From: Byssothecium circinans
Taxonomy: Eukaryota > Ascomycota > Dothideomycetes > Pleosporales > Massarinaceae
Direction: 5' to 3'
NCBI GenBank assembly: GCA_010015675.1
Contig: ML976979.1
Coordinates: forward strand, 26,739 to 90,738
DNA length: 64,000 nt
The first letter of the stretch is position 1; every line of letters begins with the position of its first letter. A model generated the notes under the pieces. That model worked only from the letters and a program-made list of their open reading frames with translations, searched no databases and was not told the origin of the DNA. Both the position numbers and the translations under genes were made by a program. This document shows positions 22,439-33,884 of this stretch, one piece after another.

Positions 22439-23213
22439 TCACCTCCGCAGGCTATCCAGTCGAGCTTGCAGGTCATCGTCTCCCGTATCTCCACCACCCC
22501 CAACTGCCTGGGCGACCCTGCCTTCTGCGACGGCGGTGCTCTGGATGCCCGTGGGCGTCTCTCCAAACTAGACATCGTCAGTACAAGGGACCATAACTGG
22601 ACAAGAAAACGTAACGTACAGCTTGTCCGAGGTCGACGCCTATCTCGTCCAGGACCTGCTGCACCACTTCTTCACCCTCTTCCTCGTCCTCCATGCCCAT
22701 AGAGTCGTCAATGGCGTCGTCCATCATCTCCTGCCGCTGATCCATGATGTCGTTCTCCCTCTCAAACTCCATGGCAATTCGCTGCAGCGCCGGCAGATTC
22801 ATCTGTCGGTTCATGCTCCCCAGGAGTGTGGTCGCGCCCTTCATCGACTGCATCATCTGCTCGTTGCTGCGCACCGTCTGTATCCGCAGAGAGATGGCCT
22901 GCAGCTGGGTCCGCATTTGGTAGAACTTCTGAATGTACCTCCGCGTCCGCACCAGGTCCTTTGCCTGTATCCGCAGCGGGCCTATCTGCCCATTCTTGGC
23001 GCTCTTCTTGATGTCCTGCACCAGCTTCTTCTCCTGGTTCTCGAGCTTTACGCGCTCACGGTCGAGCTCTCGCTGCGTCTTTTCGAGTGCGCGCTGGTGC
23101 TTCCGCAGGCGCTCGGCGGGCGTCATGCGCTTGCCAAAGGCCCATTCCACAATCTATGCAGGTCAGACGGGATAAACGGGATAAATGGGACAGGGGAGAG
23201 TACAGACATTCAT
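22439..23213 (-). CDS. vps2: ESCRT-III subunit Vps2/Did4 (CHMP2A orthologue)
   Basis: Exons 23213-23208, 23153-22620 and 22567-22439, with introns of 54 and 52 nt, give 222 aa, the usual length. Vps2 is an ESCRT-III polymer subunit that acts on endosomes for multivesicular-body formation and membrane scission. The sequence reads MN-IVEWAFGKRMTPAERLRKHQRAL, then the basic helical core and an acidic C-terminal half. The C-terminus (DLQARLDSLRR) is the MIM1 motif that binds the Vps4 MIT domain. Exon 1 is only six coding bases (Met-Asn), which is why it is easily missed. Phase-0 joins restore IVEW and GQAFGETP. It is transcribed divergently from FZO1. Confidence 0.95.
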
Positions 23214-23605
23214 GGCGGCGGCAGTATTCTCGTCGCCTTGAGGGTTGCCGCGGGCGGACAGCCTAGATATTATGTCGATGTCGGGTGGCGCTTCGAATAT
23301 CCAGCGTTGGTAGCTCAGGCCTTAATTCTAGCACACCACTAGGCAGTCAATTTACGTGTGGTTTAACAAAGATGGGAGTGACCATTCCGTTCGCATAGGC
23401 AGTAATTCCACGGCTGGCTCCGTCATAAGGTGACACTCGCATCCCTGCGCTTGGCTCGCCACTGGCACCAGCTTCCGCCCGCTCTGCATCGCGTTACGCC
23501 ATTATTCCTCCTCACCCCTACACGAAAACTTCAACCTCGATCCTGCGCCGTCTCCCACTACGACATGCAACCCTACTCATCCACACACCTCAACTAAACG
23601 TCCTG
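23214..23605. promoter_or_regulatory. shared divergent promoter VPS2 / FZO1
   Basis: 392 bp between the start codons of VPS2 (leftward) and FZO1 (rightward). The right half is CT-rich (ctcctcacccctacacg), typical of a leader just before a fungal ATG. No clear TATA box was seen. Confidence 0.6.
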
Positions 23606-26412
23606 ATGAGCAACGATCAACACGCCGAGAAGCCCTCCACCCCTGGGGAAACCTCCCCAACCCGTCGCCATGTCGGTCCTGCTGGCCCCGGATACATGAC
23701 GGTCGGCTCGGGCTCGACGCCAGAGGCCGCAGCCCGTCTGATGTCGATGCTAGAGTCAGACTCTGGATACGGATCAATAGCAGATGGCGAAGCCGCAGGC
23801 GGAAGCTGGCATAATCCGTACATGGGCGAGGACAGACCAACACCGCCGCCCACTGAAATCTTCGCGGGTGCATCCGGCAATGTGGAGCAGGAGAGGCAGC
23901 GCAGCCGTGTACTGCAGCTGCGGTACAACAAAAACAAGAATGCCCTGGCTCGGGCTATTCACGGCTCCATCGACATCTTGAAGGGCTTCCAGGAAGAGAA
24001 CCTCAAATGGCCGGCGCATTATCCGTCCGTAGCTGCAGACCCCAAGAAGCCGAATCACAACCGCTCCGAATCACGTCCCGGACTATCGCATACCCAGTCT
24101 GCCATGGGCGACTTCGAACCGCGCTCGCCCGACCGTCCCAGACCACCCCGGCGGGCAGGCACGACCATAGGCGATGATATGGATGCGGGAGAGTCGAGCT
24201 CGAAGGCTGCACAGGAACTGAAGCAAGAGCCCCGTTTGATCACGCCGCAACTTGCCCAGGACTTCTCTGTGCTCAAACTGGAGCTTCGCATGGGTGGACG
24301 CACACAGACAGATCTGGTACATTCATTGGAGAAGAGCTCCATTGCCTCGCTATTAGATGGACAAATTCAACAGAGCATTCGCCATCTGTACTCAATCAAG
24401 GAGAGAATCGAGGACACTGCAAGCAAAGTTCTCGTCACTGGAGATCTCAATGCGGGGAAGTCCACCTTCTGCAACGCTCTGCTTCGACGAAAGGTCCTCC
24501 CAGAAGATCAGCAACCGTGCACCAGCATCTTCTGCGAAGTACTTGATTTCCGGGAGAATGGTGGGGTGGAGGAAGTGCATGCTGTGCCACAAGGCTCCGT
24601 CTACAACCGCAACGACGAGAGCACATATACCGTCTTCTCCCTGCGCGATTTAGAGAAGATAGTCATCGACAACGAACATTTCTCGCAGTGCAAGGTCTAC
24701 ATCAGCGATATCCGTTCCGTTGATGAGTCGTTGCTCAACAATGGCGTGGTCGACATTGCCCTCATCGATGCTCCTGGCTTGAACTCGGATTCGGTGAAGA
24801 CTACTGCGGTATTCGCACGACAAGAGGAGATTGACGTGGTGGTCTTTGTTGTTTCAGCGGCCAACCACTTCACAGAGTCGGCAAAGAACTTCATCTTCAC
24901 GGCAGCTCGGGAGAAGGCGTACATCTTCATGGTGGTCAATGGTTTCGACACGATTCGGGACCAGAACCGCTGCAAGGAGATGATCCTTAAGCAGGTACAT
25001 GGTCTGAGCCCCGCCACCTTCAAAGAGTCAAGCGAACTGGTCCACTTCGTTTCGAGCAACGCCATCCCCATGGGTTCTGGAAGCGGCTCACCCCCTGATG
25101 GCGATGACGGCGATGATCCATCCGGAAAAGGCAAGGGCAAAGAGGCAGAGAAGATGCGCGATTTTGAAGACCTCGAAGTATCATTACGACGATTCGTCCT
25201 AGAGAAGCGTGCGAGATCAAAATTGGCACCTGCGCAAACCTACCTTTTGAACCTTTTGGGCGACATCTACAACTTGGCTACAATCAACCGCGACGTGGCT
25301 CAGGCAGAATTGGATCGTGTGAAGAAAGAGATGGAAGCGCTCGAGCCTGAATTCGAAGAGTCCAAGAAGTCACGAACAGAAGCAGGGGAAGCGGTGGATC
25401 GCATGGTCGAGGACACAACTTCAGACGTATACGACCACACGCGCGACACCATCACCAACTGCATCACCAAAGTCGGGGAGCAAGATCTCGGAATCGAATA
25501 CCCAGGTCTCCTATCCGCGTACCAGTACGCCGAAGATATCCGCGACTCGATGCTCCAAGAAATCACCGAGACCGTCCGCCTATGCGAAGAGAACGCCCGA
25601 ACGAAAGCGTCACAGGGCTACAACGGCATTAAAAATCTCGGTATCCTGCATCTCGGCAACAACCTCCACGCGGACGTCATGTTCCGTCCCGAGCGCATGT
25701 TCAGGAAGCCCGTGCATGCGCTTGCCCGGCAAGTCGACATCGACATTGAAATCTGGGACTTCTTCGACGTTGCGCATTTCTGGGAACGCCAGGAGAAGGT
25801 CGCCGGCACGGGCATGGCCGTCACCGTCGCCGGTGTCGTTGGGGGTCGTCTCGTCGGCGGCGTGGGATGGCTCGATGGCGCCTTGGGAGCTGCGAAAATC
25901 ATGGGCTCTAATAACCTCCGTAGACTCATCATCCCCGGTCTCATCGCAGGCGGTAAGTCTCCTCTCCTCTCCTCTCCTTCCCTACCCATCCATCACGATC
26001 ACGATCACAATCACAATCACAACCACGTGCACATAATACTAACACCCATCCCCCAGTCGCCATCGGAATATCCTACCTCCTCACCTCGGTCCCGAAATCG
26101 CTCCCGCACCGCCTCAGCACCAAGCTCGCCGCCCAACTCGCCGCAATCGACTACACGCACTCCAACGCGCTGCGCATCAGCTCCGAGATGCGCCGCGCGC
26201 TCAAGGGCCCCGCCAACGACGTGCGCATCGGGCTCCAGCGCAACGTCGAGAAGCTGCAGCTCAAGAAGGAGGAGACGACGAAGTTCAAGGCCGAGGCGGC
26301 CGATGCGAGGAAGTATTTTGCGAACTTGTTCAGGCAGAGCGGCGAGCTGAGGATGGCGGTGAGGAGGATCGATTTGGAGGCTACACCGCCGGCTGCGGGG
26401 GGTGTGGTGTAG
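23606..26412 (+). CDS. fzo1: mitofusin, outer-membrane GTPase Fzo1
   Basis: Exons 23606-25952 and 26057-26412, with a 104-nt intron (gtaagt..ccag, phase 1), give 900 aa, the usual fungal size. Fzo1 tethers and fuses mitochondrial outer membranes. The N-terminal 120 residues are disordered, followed by a heptad region (LQLRYNKNKNALARAIHGSI). GTPase motifs are G1 TGDLNAGKST (about residue 278), G3 DAPG and G4 NGFD. Two adjacent membrane segments near the C-terminus (AVTVAGVVGGRLVGGVGWL and IIPGLIAGVAIGISYLL) give the hairpin anchor. The second lies across the splice junction. A C-terminal heptad repeat (EKLQLKKEETTKFKAEAAD) follows. A G run lies just after the stop codon. Confidence 0.97.
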
Positions 26413-26995
26413 GAGTGGTAGGAGCGTTTGGGGGGGGGGGGGGGGGGAGGAGGGGAGAGGGTGGCTTGTTGAGGTGAGGTTTTTGTGAGCTTGAGTGGGG
26501 AAAGTGAAAGGAGAAAAGAAAGAAGGTACTGGGTAATGAAAAGGAATGGACTGGAGTAGGCGTTTCTTTTTATGGGCGTCTCCTCAGAGGGTACGATAGC
26601 TGAATGGATGCATGGGATGGTATGCATGGCACATTGACGGACTCGGTTTTTTCCCCTTCTTTCCCCATTGTACATATATATATACATGTCCAACGCCTGT
26701 ATAATCGGTAATCGGAAATACCCCTCTTGCCCCTTTACCCTAGAACTAAATAAATATATCATTAGTTACCTATAAAAAGGGAATTAACAGTCGCGAGGAC
26801 GTGCATCCCCCGTAAGGAAGTATGAGAGGCACGCGTACGCAAATTAAGCTGTGAGATACGGTACAGCTGCGGAGTAAAGGGCAGTATTTGTAGCATTATG
26901 GTAAGAGGTATTCATACTGCCTCCAACAACCCATGCACTCTCTCGGAAAAACCCGGACGCATCCAGCTGCTCCTTTCAAGCTTGCGGCAGTCCGC
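26413..26995. other. convergent 3' region FZO1 / PLD with poly-G run
   Basis: This is the 3' flank of two convergent genes. It contains a G homopolymer at about 26430-26447 and a tatatata stretch near 26673-26684. No gene is supported here. The long minus-strand frame overlapping the FZO1 3' end is a shadow. Confidence 0.55.
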
Positions 26996-29900
26996 TCAGG
27001 TATACAAGTCCTCGGTGAAAGCATTCAGCCCCATGCCCTCCTTCGCCATATCCTCGTCGATGAGGAAGAGCAGTGACATGTCTACAAGCGTGCCCTTGAT
27101 CGTGGAGAGCACCTCCTTGACCTCTCTAATGCCCTGCTCGCCCTGGCTGAAGTTCTCGGCAACGACGTGACCCCACTTATACTTGCTCGGCTTCTTCTCG
27201 TCCTTTTCGCCCTTCTCCTCCGCAAAGAAGCGAGAGTAGTAGTCATTGTACTGCTTCCAGCTGCGCACCTGGTCGGACGGGACGGGGTGGAAGACCCTCT
27301 CGAAAGCTTCCGTATTGGTCTTGGCGCGCCAGTTCCAGAGGTTCTGGAAGTCGTCCGAGAGAGGGTCGACAACTTGTCGGTCCTCCTCGCAGCCCCAGTC
27401 GTAGGCGTTGGGGACGCCGATAGGCTCGAAGTTTTGATCGGGCTGCTCGTGGTTTTGCGGTCGGAGGAGGCCGAGATGCTTGCGGAAGATTTGCCGGCGA
27501 AGGGAAGCAGCAAACTTGGAAGCGTTCCATTGACGGCCGTCCATGTACGAGTCAACGGTCTCAGTGTCGCGGACGATGATGGCAATTTCGGAGTCGTGAT
27601 CTCCACATTGGGAGCGGTCGTTCATGTTTGCTGAACCGCAAATGACGACCTGGTCATCGGCGATGAGGAGCTAGTACATGTTAGTCAAAATCCCAGATAT
27701 GCATGGAGACACCGACCTTGCTATGAATGTACAACTCTTCAGAGACGAACGCATCGATCTCGTTCATCTTGCCGCCCTCCCAGGGAACGTTGCGAATGTC
27801 CTCGCCTCCGAGCATGTAGCATTCAGAGACGGTATCCCAACGCCCAGAGCTAAGGCCCGAGTGGCTGCCAATGTTGGACGCAGCCTGTTGGTACTTTTGG
27901 TAGTCGTCACGCTTGTTCTCGTCCGATTTCTCGTAGCTTTGACCACCGCCATACTGTCCTTGGCCTTGGCTATAGTTTCCGCCCGACGACGCATCCATCT
28001 CATAGACGCCATACTCGGCAGTAGGTGGTGGGCGATACGCTTGGTATTCGCCCCTAGTTCCTTCGAAGTCACTACCACGAGTGGCCTCGTGAGCGGCATC
28101 GTAGCCCTCGCGGGCCTGTTCGTATGAGACACCAGCACCCTGCTCGGCAGCGCGCATGGCTCCACTGGCATTGATACGATCATAGCTTCGGAGATTGTAG
28201 AACCGGATGTAGTCCGTAGGGTTGAATCCGGCCTTGGAGATCTCCTCGTAAATGGAGTGACCACCACGGTTGATGGACTGATACTGGAACTCCATGATGG
28301 CACGAGTGCCAAGAGCATCGTCACCCTGCAGGTCACCAGCAAAGGCAGGAACGGAAGGCATCATGACCATCATCTTGAACTTCTCCCCAATGCGAGCAGC
28401 TCGAATAATTCGCTCAACAATAGCGGCTCCGACCTGGTTCTTGACCGGCTTCTGTTCGTTGCCGGTGGCTGTGATGAAGAACTGGTTCTCGATATATACG
28501 AAGTGCTTGCTGTTCTTGATGATCTCACAGTACGCGTTCTGGATGGAGTGCTCCGTCAGAATGTTGTGACTCCACTTGGCGGAACTACGTGTGAGCTGGC
28601 AGTCGGAGCGACCGTGTTGGGCGCCGTGCTCGGCATGCGATTGTTGGTGGTGTTGGCCCTCTTCATGGTGGCCGTATTGGCTTACGCGAGAGACAAGTTT
28701 CTGACGGAACCCACCGCTCCGTCCAAGCAGGCCGCGCTCGCCACTACCTTCGCCGTCGTACTCATGAGCACCGAAACCGCGATCTCCCTCTTCTTCTTGG
28801 CCGTCAAACCCTCGTTGCTGTTGCTGGCCTGGAGCATACTGGGCACCGCTAGTGGTTTCTGGCAATCTCGTGTACCTATTATTGTCGTTCTTCTTGCTGT
28901 ACTTGCCATCGTAGATGAAGTTCCATCGTTGAGAGAAGTGCGTCCGGAGATCTTGTACTGCTGGCCCAGAGAGACAGAGAGAAACATCCGACCAACCCAT
29001 GCGTGAGTTCTGGGTCCTGTCAAGTTTGTTGTTCTCCCAATTGCTGACGTCTTGGAAGTCGAGGATTCGCGCGTTGTTGAAATCCTGACCTGGGAAGACA
29101 ACTATTGAGGGATGCAAAGTTAGCAAGAGTTTGATGACTATTGCCTGAAGCCATGCCGTGTTTTAATAAATAGAGGGTAACTTACTTCGGTCGAGATCTC
29201 CAGGATGAGCATCCGCAATAGGATGTTGGTTGGTATCCCAACGTCCGTAGCACAGATCGAGGCCCCCCATGAAGGCGGTATGTCCGTCAACAAGACAAAG
29301 CTTCTCGTGGTGTGCCCAGTACAGAACCGTATCGTCATGCGCTCCATAGATAGCCTTCAAGCTGTCTCCGGGAAGCTGGGCGAGCTTGGCCGGGCTGAAC
29401 GACATGGTTTGCAGCGATTGGATGAAGGATCCACTGAGCGCTGCGGTATCGGGCAGATGATCCGGGTGTCTGAAGACTGCAATATTGGGGTGCAGATCTT
29501 CCAGATGATGTTTCGTGTGCGACGAGGAGACTGTGATAGGGGGTGCAATTAGTGGGTCCGTCTTTTCAACTTCTTCGAGAGATTTGAAGATTACGTCCAA
29601 GCCCATTCGAGTGAGAGCTCGTGTGAGGGGGTCCGTGGATCGAGGGAGGAGAGAATGCAGGTAGTTGGGCAGATGAGGATTGAGCAACTTACGGGTCAGG
29701 GCCTGCGTCACCTCCTTGTAGACGATGATGTTGACTTTGACGCCACGCTTTGCGGCCGCCTCCAGCATACGGTCTACGCGATACTGCTGGTTCTTCGCCG
29801 GGGGACGACGGAGGTATAGCTCAGGCGAGAGCCACCAATCGAGAATCCAGATGGACTCGCGAGCGCGCTCGAGTGCCAGACTCACGGCGTACATGTATCC

Positions 29901-30399
29901 GCAGCCATCGACGTACCACTTGATGTCGTTGCCCTGGCGCTCTGGCGCAAAGCTCGCGAAGCGGTGCTGGGAGTGGAATTCCTGGCCCGGCTGGGGTTGG
30001 GGAGCTTGACCGCCCTGCTGTCCATAGCCCTCCTGAGGCGGCTTCTGCTGGGGCTGGTCATCCTTGCCAGTAAGCTTCTCTTTGATGTCGGAGCCGATGT
30101 CGTGAACCACGCGGTGGATCTTGTCGAAGGAGAACATGCCGCCGCCGCCCTGGCTGGAGGAGCCTTGCTGGCCGGGCTCCTGTTGGAAGAGTTAGAATTG
30201 TGTGGTGGAGTAGAGTGGAGACGCATTGAGGGTAAAGGGAAGAAGAGAAATGGGCATGGTTCACCTCGTGCTTGCCTCCCCCAAAGATGCGCTTTCCTAC
30301 ATCGCCAATGAAGCCCCGCTCGCCCTCCTCGCCCTCCCTCTGCTGGCGATCGCGATGGTCGTCACCGTAGGCCAGATCGTCGTCTCTCCGGTTCGACAT
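26996..30399 (-). CDS. phospholipase D (PldA-like, two HKD motifs)
   Basis: Five exons (30399-30265, 30179-29693, 29530-29186, 29101-27717, 27670-26996), with introns of 85, 162, 84 and 46 nt, give 1008 aa. The enzyme hydrolyses phosphatidylcholine-type lipids to phosphatidic acid. Both catalytic HKD motifs are present: HHEKLCLVDG in exon 3 and IHSK-LLIADD across the last splice, followed by GSANMNDRSQ. Other landmarks are IVFPGQDFNNARILDFQDV and YIENQFFI. There is no PX or PH domain visible. The N-terminus is Asp/Arg/Gln-rich and a Gly/Gln/Tyr-rich insertion sits between the lobes. The 162-nt intron is a multiple of three with no stop, so translation through it is possible, but removing it restores the family sequence ALT-LSSSHTKHHLEDL. 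Confidence 0.93.
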
Positions 30400-31012
30400 G
30401 TTGTTAGAAGCTCAATAGAGGCTTCAGAAATTGTGCATGTATTCAAAGTACAGAAGACCTGGAGCTTCGAGTGGGATTTATCAAGGACGATCAAACCCCG
30501 CAGCGTCACCCTGCTTCAGCTGGACAGGGGTGCATATCATGCAACATGCAACATGCAACATGCAACAGGGTCCGTCATTCACACATGCAAACAATCAGGT
30601 TTGTTTTGGCTGAAGATGATTGCAGCACAGCCTGTGAATTAGAAAAGCCACCAAGTACCTGGCACCATTGACGTATCGCATCGCATCGCTTCGTATCGTG
30701 CCATCATGGCTATTTACCGTGTCTGCCCCTCACTGCCCCGCTTTTGCCTGTGTAGCTTCAGACTCCCACTCTTTGCCGTGGCATTATTATTGACCATGGG
30801 GTGTGCCGCCGAAGTACGCGGGAGTCCAGACCAAACTATTTAAGAGGATAGCGGACGACAGTTTGACGCGATTGGGGAATTGAAGTCTGCATCAATGACG
30901 TAGCCGTCAAAATGTCGTCGGACAACACTCGGCCATCCCCGCTTCTACTCCACCACAGCTCGTTTTTACAGCTAACAGCTAACAGCTATATAAATGCCGT
31001 ATCTGTTCCACC
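30400..31012. promoter_or_regulatory. divergent promoter region PLD / cyanase
   Basis: 613 bp between divergent start codons. It contains a short tandem repeat catgcaacatgcaac at about 30538-30566, a repeated cagctaa at 30969-30988, and a TATA box directly before the cyanase start (listed separately). No coding feature is supported. Confidence 0.55.
30987..30994 (+). promoter_or_regulatory. TATA box tatataaa upstream of cyanase
   Basis: A perfect TATATAAA only 19 bp before the first in-frame ATG (31013) and 145 bp before the second (31139). If transcription starts 30 or more bases downstream, as is usual, many transcripts would begin after 31013 and use 31139. Confidence 0.55.
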
Positions 31013-31730
31013 ATGCCCCCATTCTCTCGTCTTGCTCTCTCGACTCGTATTGCGCCTCGTGCCGTTGTCCCTGTAGCTTCATCCTCCATCCGACCAACTA
31101 TAGCATTCACGGCTTCGCGACACTTTCATTCCACAAAGATGACCAGCAAACCAATTGCCACCCTGGATGTAAACCACCTCATAACCCAACAGACAATTCC
31201 CTGAAGCTCACCACCGCAGGCGTCCCTCGTCCCCCGCCTCCCGCCATCCTCACCCACCCTCTTCGAAGCCAAAAAGCAGAAGAACCTAACCTTCGAAGCC
31301 ATCGCTAAAGAAGTTGGCCGCGAAGAAGTAGCCATCGCCGCCATCTTCTATGGCCAAGCGCAAGCCTCGCCCGAAGACATCAAGAAACTATCTTCCATTC
31401 TCGACATTCCCGCCGAAACCCTGGAGTCGCAACTCGCAGGCTATCCCGACCGAGGCCGGACCCTGGATATGCCGCCCAAGGAGCCGTTGATTTATCGATT
31501 GTTCGAGATTGTGCAGAACTATGGCTATGCATACAAGGCGGTGTTGAATGAGAAGTTTGGCGATGGCATCATGAGCGCCATCAGCTTTTCGACAAAGGTG
31601 GAGAAGGAGACGGACGAGAAGGGCGACTGGGCTGTTATTACCCTGCGAGGGAAATGGTAAGCCCGCAGTAAGCATCATATACTGACCTCGTACTGACTAT
31701 GTATGTAGGCTTCCGTATTCGCGCTTCTAG
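31013..31730 (+). CDS. cyn1: cyanase (cyanate hydratase) with putative mitochondrial presequence
   Basis: Exons 31013-31168, 31220-31656 and 31709-31730 (introns 51 and 52 nt) give 204 aa from the first ATG, or 162 aa from the in-frame ATG at 31139. Cyanase converts cyanate plus bicarbonate to ammonia and CO2. The 162-aa form matches ordinary fungal cyanases: an N-terminal helical domain ([21 protein letters not shown]), then the catalytic domain with the Arg, Glu and Ser of the active site in [12 protein letters not shown] and GDGIMSAIS, ending KWLPYSRF. The extra 42 residues are rich in Arg, Ser and Ala without acidic residues and end RHFHSTKM, typical of a cleavable matrix-targeting peptide. 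ATG 31013 has a strong context (ccaccATG). Confidence 0.93.
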
Positions 31731-32281
31731 ATGATGCGTAGGTAGCAATGTAGTGTTGCAGTGTAGAATCTTTCCCGTGTAGAATGCCCCCCACTGTACA
31801 ATTCTCCGATACATGCCCCTTCAGATGCCCTCTTGAACAATCAGACTTTCTTCTCGTGCTTACATAGATATCCAGATTCCTTATCGAGCGCGCGCCTTCC
31901 TTCCCTCCTTCACCTAGATCGCGCCTGCCTCGCGAGCCACCGTCGCAGCGTTTGCCGCCAATCTCTCTCACTGCAATCTCATTCCATAGGCAAAGAGATA
32001 ACCTTTCTGTCCCCGCTCCTTCTGGCCGTTGCCTGGCCTACCGTCTATAATTACTGTGCTTCGCCTCTTGGTCACCGTCACTCCTCCCTCCCACTCCCAT
32101 CCTCCCACACACGGCACACTAACTTCACTGCCGCTCCAGCTCCTTTCAACACAAGACACATCTAGCGACCAACTTCTTGCCCAGTACTGCCTTTCAATCG
32201 TGACTCGGATTGCTCTAACCTCACAAAGCCGCAGACTACGTCCGATTTGCCCGCACACCACTCCATCCTCCACAATACAAA
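31731..32281. other. tandem intergenic region
   Basis: This is the cyanase 3' flank and the promoter/leader of the zinc-finger gene. The last 250 bp are C/T-rich with cac-rich runs, as in a fungal leader. No gene is supported. Confidence 0.5.
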
Positions 32282-33884
32282 ATGGAGTGCCCAACCGAAC
32301 CCCCGAACCGAATCAAGTGCACCTACAAAGACTGCGACATGTCTTTTACATCTATGCGCTCGATGCTGAGCCACAAGAAGAACTCCGAATTCCACGACTA
32401 CTGCGAGAAGTGCGACGAAGACTTCGACTCCTACGATGACCTCGCCCAGCACAAGGCGTTCCGGCCGGACAAGCACCACAAGGCCTGCCGCGTCTGTGGG
32501 GAGGAGTTCAAGTCGACCTCGGGTCTGCGGCGCCACATCGAGTTGGTGAGTGTTTGGTCGTGCTTGGAATATAGCCGCAGTTTGCTGACGTTATCTAGAC
32601 ACACAAAGTCGATCAGAAGCTTAAGTGCCTGGGCTGCGAGGATACCTTCTATCGTGCTTCACTGATGGTCGAGCACCTGGAGTATGGCCACTGCACCGTC
32701 ATTTCACCTGAGCAGTTCATGGGCCACATCGTGCACAAGCATTTGGGTAAGTTGGTCCCACGCTTGGATGAGCTTTGCTGACGTCGTACTTCCAGTTACG
32801 GAGCTGCTGAAGGGTGGTCCCAGCTATGATCGCTTCATGCAGAAAATCTCCAACTTCGAGGCGGCTAATGATCACGAACATCAGGGCGGAGTCTCTGTGG
32901 CGAGTGATGACATGATGGAACCGGACGAAGAGGACGAGGCTCGCGATGTGCCGTTCGAGGCCATTAAGCCGGTCATCTTGAATGAGGACGTCGTCCACCC
33001 GGGTCATTATCCTCCTCTGCCATCGCAGTCCGGCAAGAAGGGCAGTGAGACCGCCGTTGACCTGTCTTCGGCATTGGATAATATGTCTATCAGTGGGGCT
33101 TCCTCTACCACCGCCGTGGGTGCTGGCGGCTCAGATGCTGATGGCGTTGACGCTGAGGGCTCGAACAAGACCGGCCGCCAGGTCACGGCGTGGGTGCCTG
33201 GATCGAGCAAGCAGCTCTTCCCCAAAGCGCATGCGACTCCGCCGCCTAGCGAATACTCTATCAACCGCTATGACGACGAAATGAACAAAGACCATGGCAT
33301 CAACATCCTAAAGACGCGCTTCTGGGACCCTCTGAGTGGCGATTGGAACCCGGATCGATTCTTCAACTCGATCATCTCGAAGTACTTCTGTCCATTCCCA
33401 TGCGAGTAAGTGCTTCTGCTCACCCCATTTCCATATCCCTTCACTAACTTTCCCCAGGCAAGTCTTCGACAACGCCAACGAGATGAACATGCACATCATG
33501 ACCGAGCACCGCATTAAGCGCATGAAATGTCCCTCCTGCCTTAAGTACTACAAGACTGTCACTGCGCTTATGTCGCACTGCGAGTCCCGCGGTTCACGCT
33601 GCTCTATCAACAAAGCCGACAACTTCAACATCTTCCTCGACAAAATCACGGGTGGTTTTCTCTCCGTCGAAGAGAAGACGCGTCCCGATCACCTTCATAA
33701 TCCGACCGTCTGGGTTAAGAATACCGAGACTGACAGCATCGAGCAGTATACTCCCCCGACCGCAAACTACCTGCAGTATACGAGCTCCAAGCCGGTAGAT
33801 TGGAAGGATCCAAAGAAGGTGGCGGCGCAGATTGGTGGCGGTGGGAATGCGTTCAAGTACCAGGGACAGCTGAGCCGCTGGTAG
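32282..33884 (+). CDS. C2H2 zinc-finger protein, 482 aa
   Basis: Exons 32282-32545, 32599-32746, 32796-33405 and 33458-33884 (introns 53, 49, 52 nt) give 482 aa. The N-terminal third holds several C2H2-like fingers: CTYKDCDMSFTSMRSMLSH, YCEKCDEDF, CRVCGEEFKSTSGLRRH and CLGCEDTFYRASLMVEH. An acidic linker and a Ser/Ala/Gly-rich low-complexity segment follow. Near the C-terminus is a second pair of fingers (FCPFPCEQVFDNANEMNMH and KCPSCLKYYKTVTALMSH) separated from the first set by about 200 residues. A Trp near the end (QLSRW) closes the protein. Some fingers have non-standard spacing, so RNA or protein binding is as possible as DNA binding. Splice joins restore finger geometry. No specific orthologue is recognised. 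Confidence 0.88.

Noticed and set aside
26151..26762. 203-codon minus-strand frame
   Set aside because: It overlaps the last exon of FZO1 and a G homopolymer. The FZO1 exon has clear family sequence, so this is a shadow.
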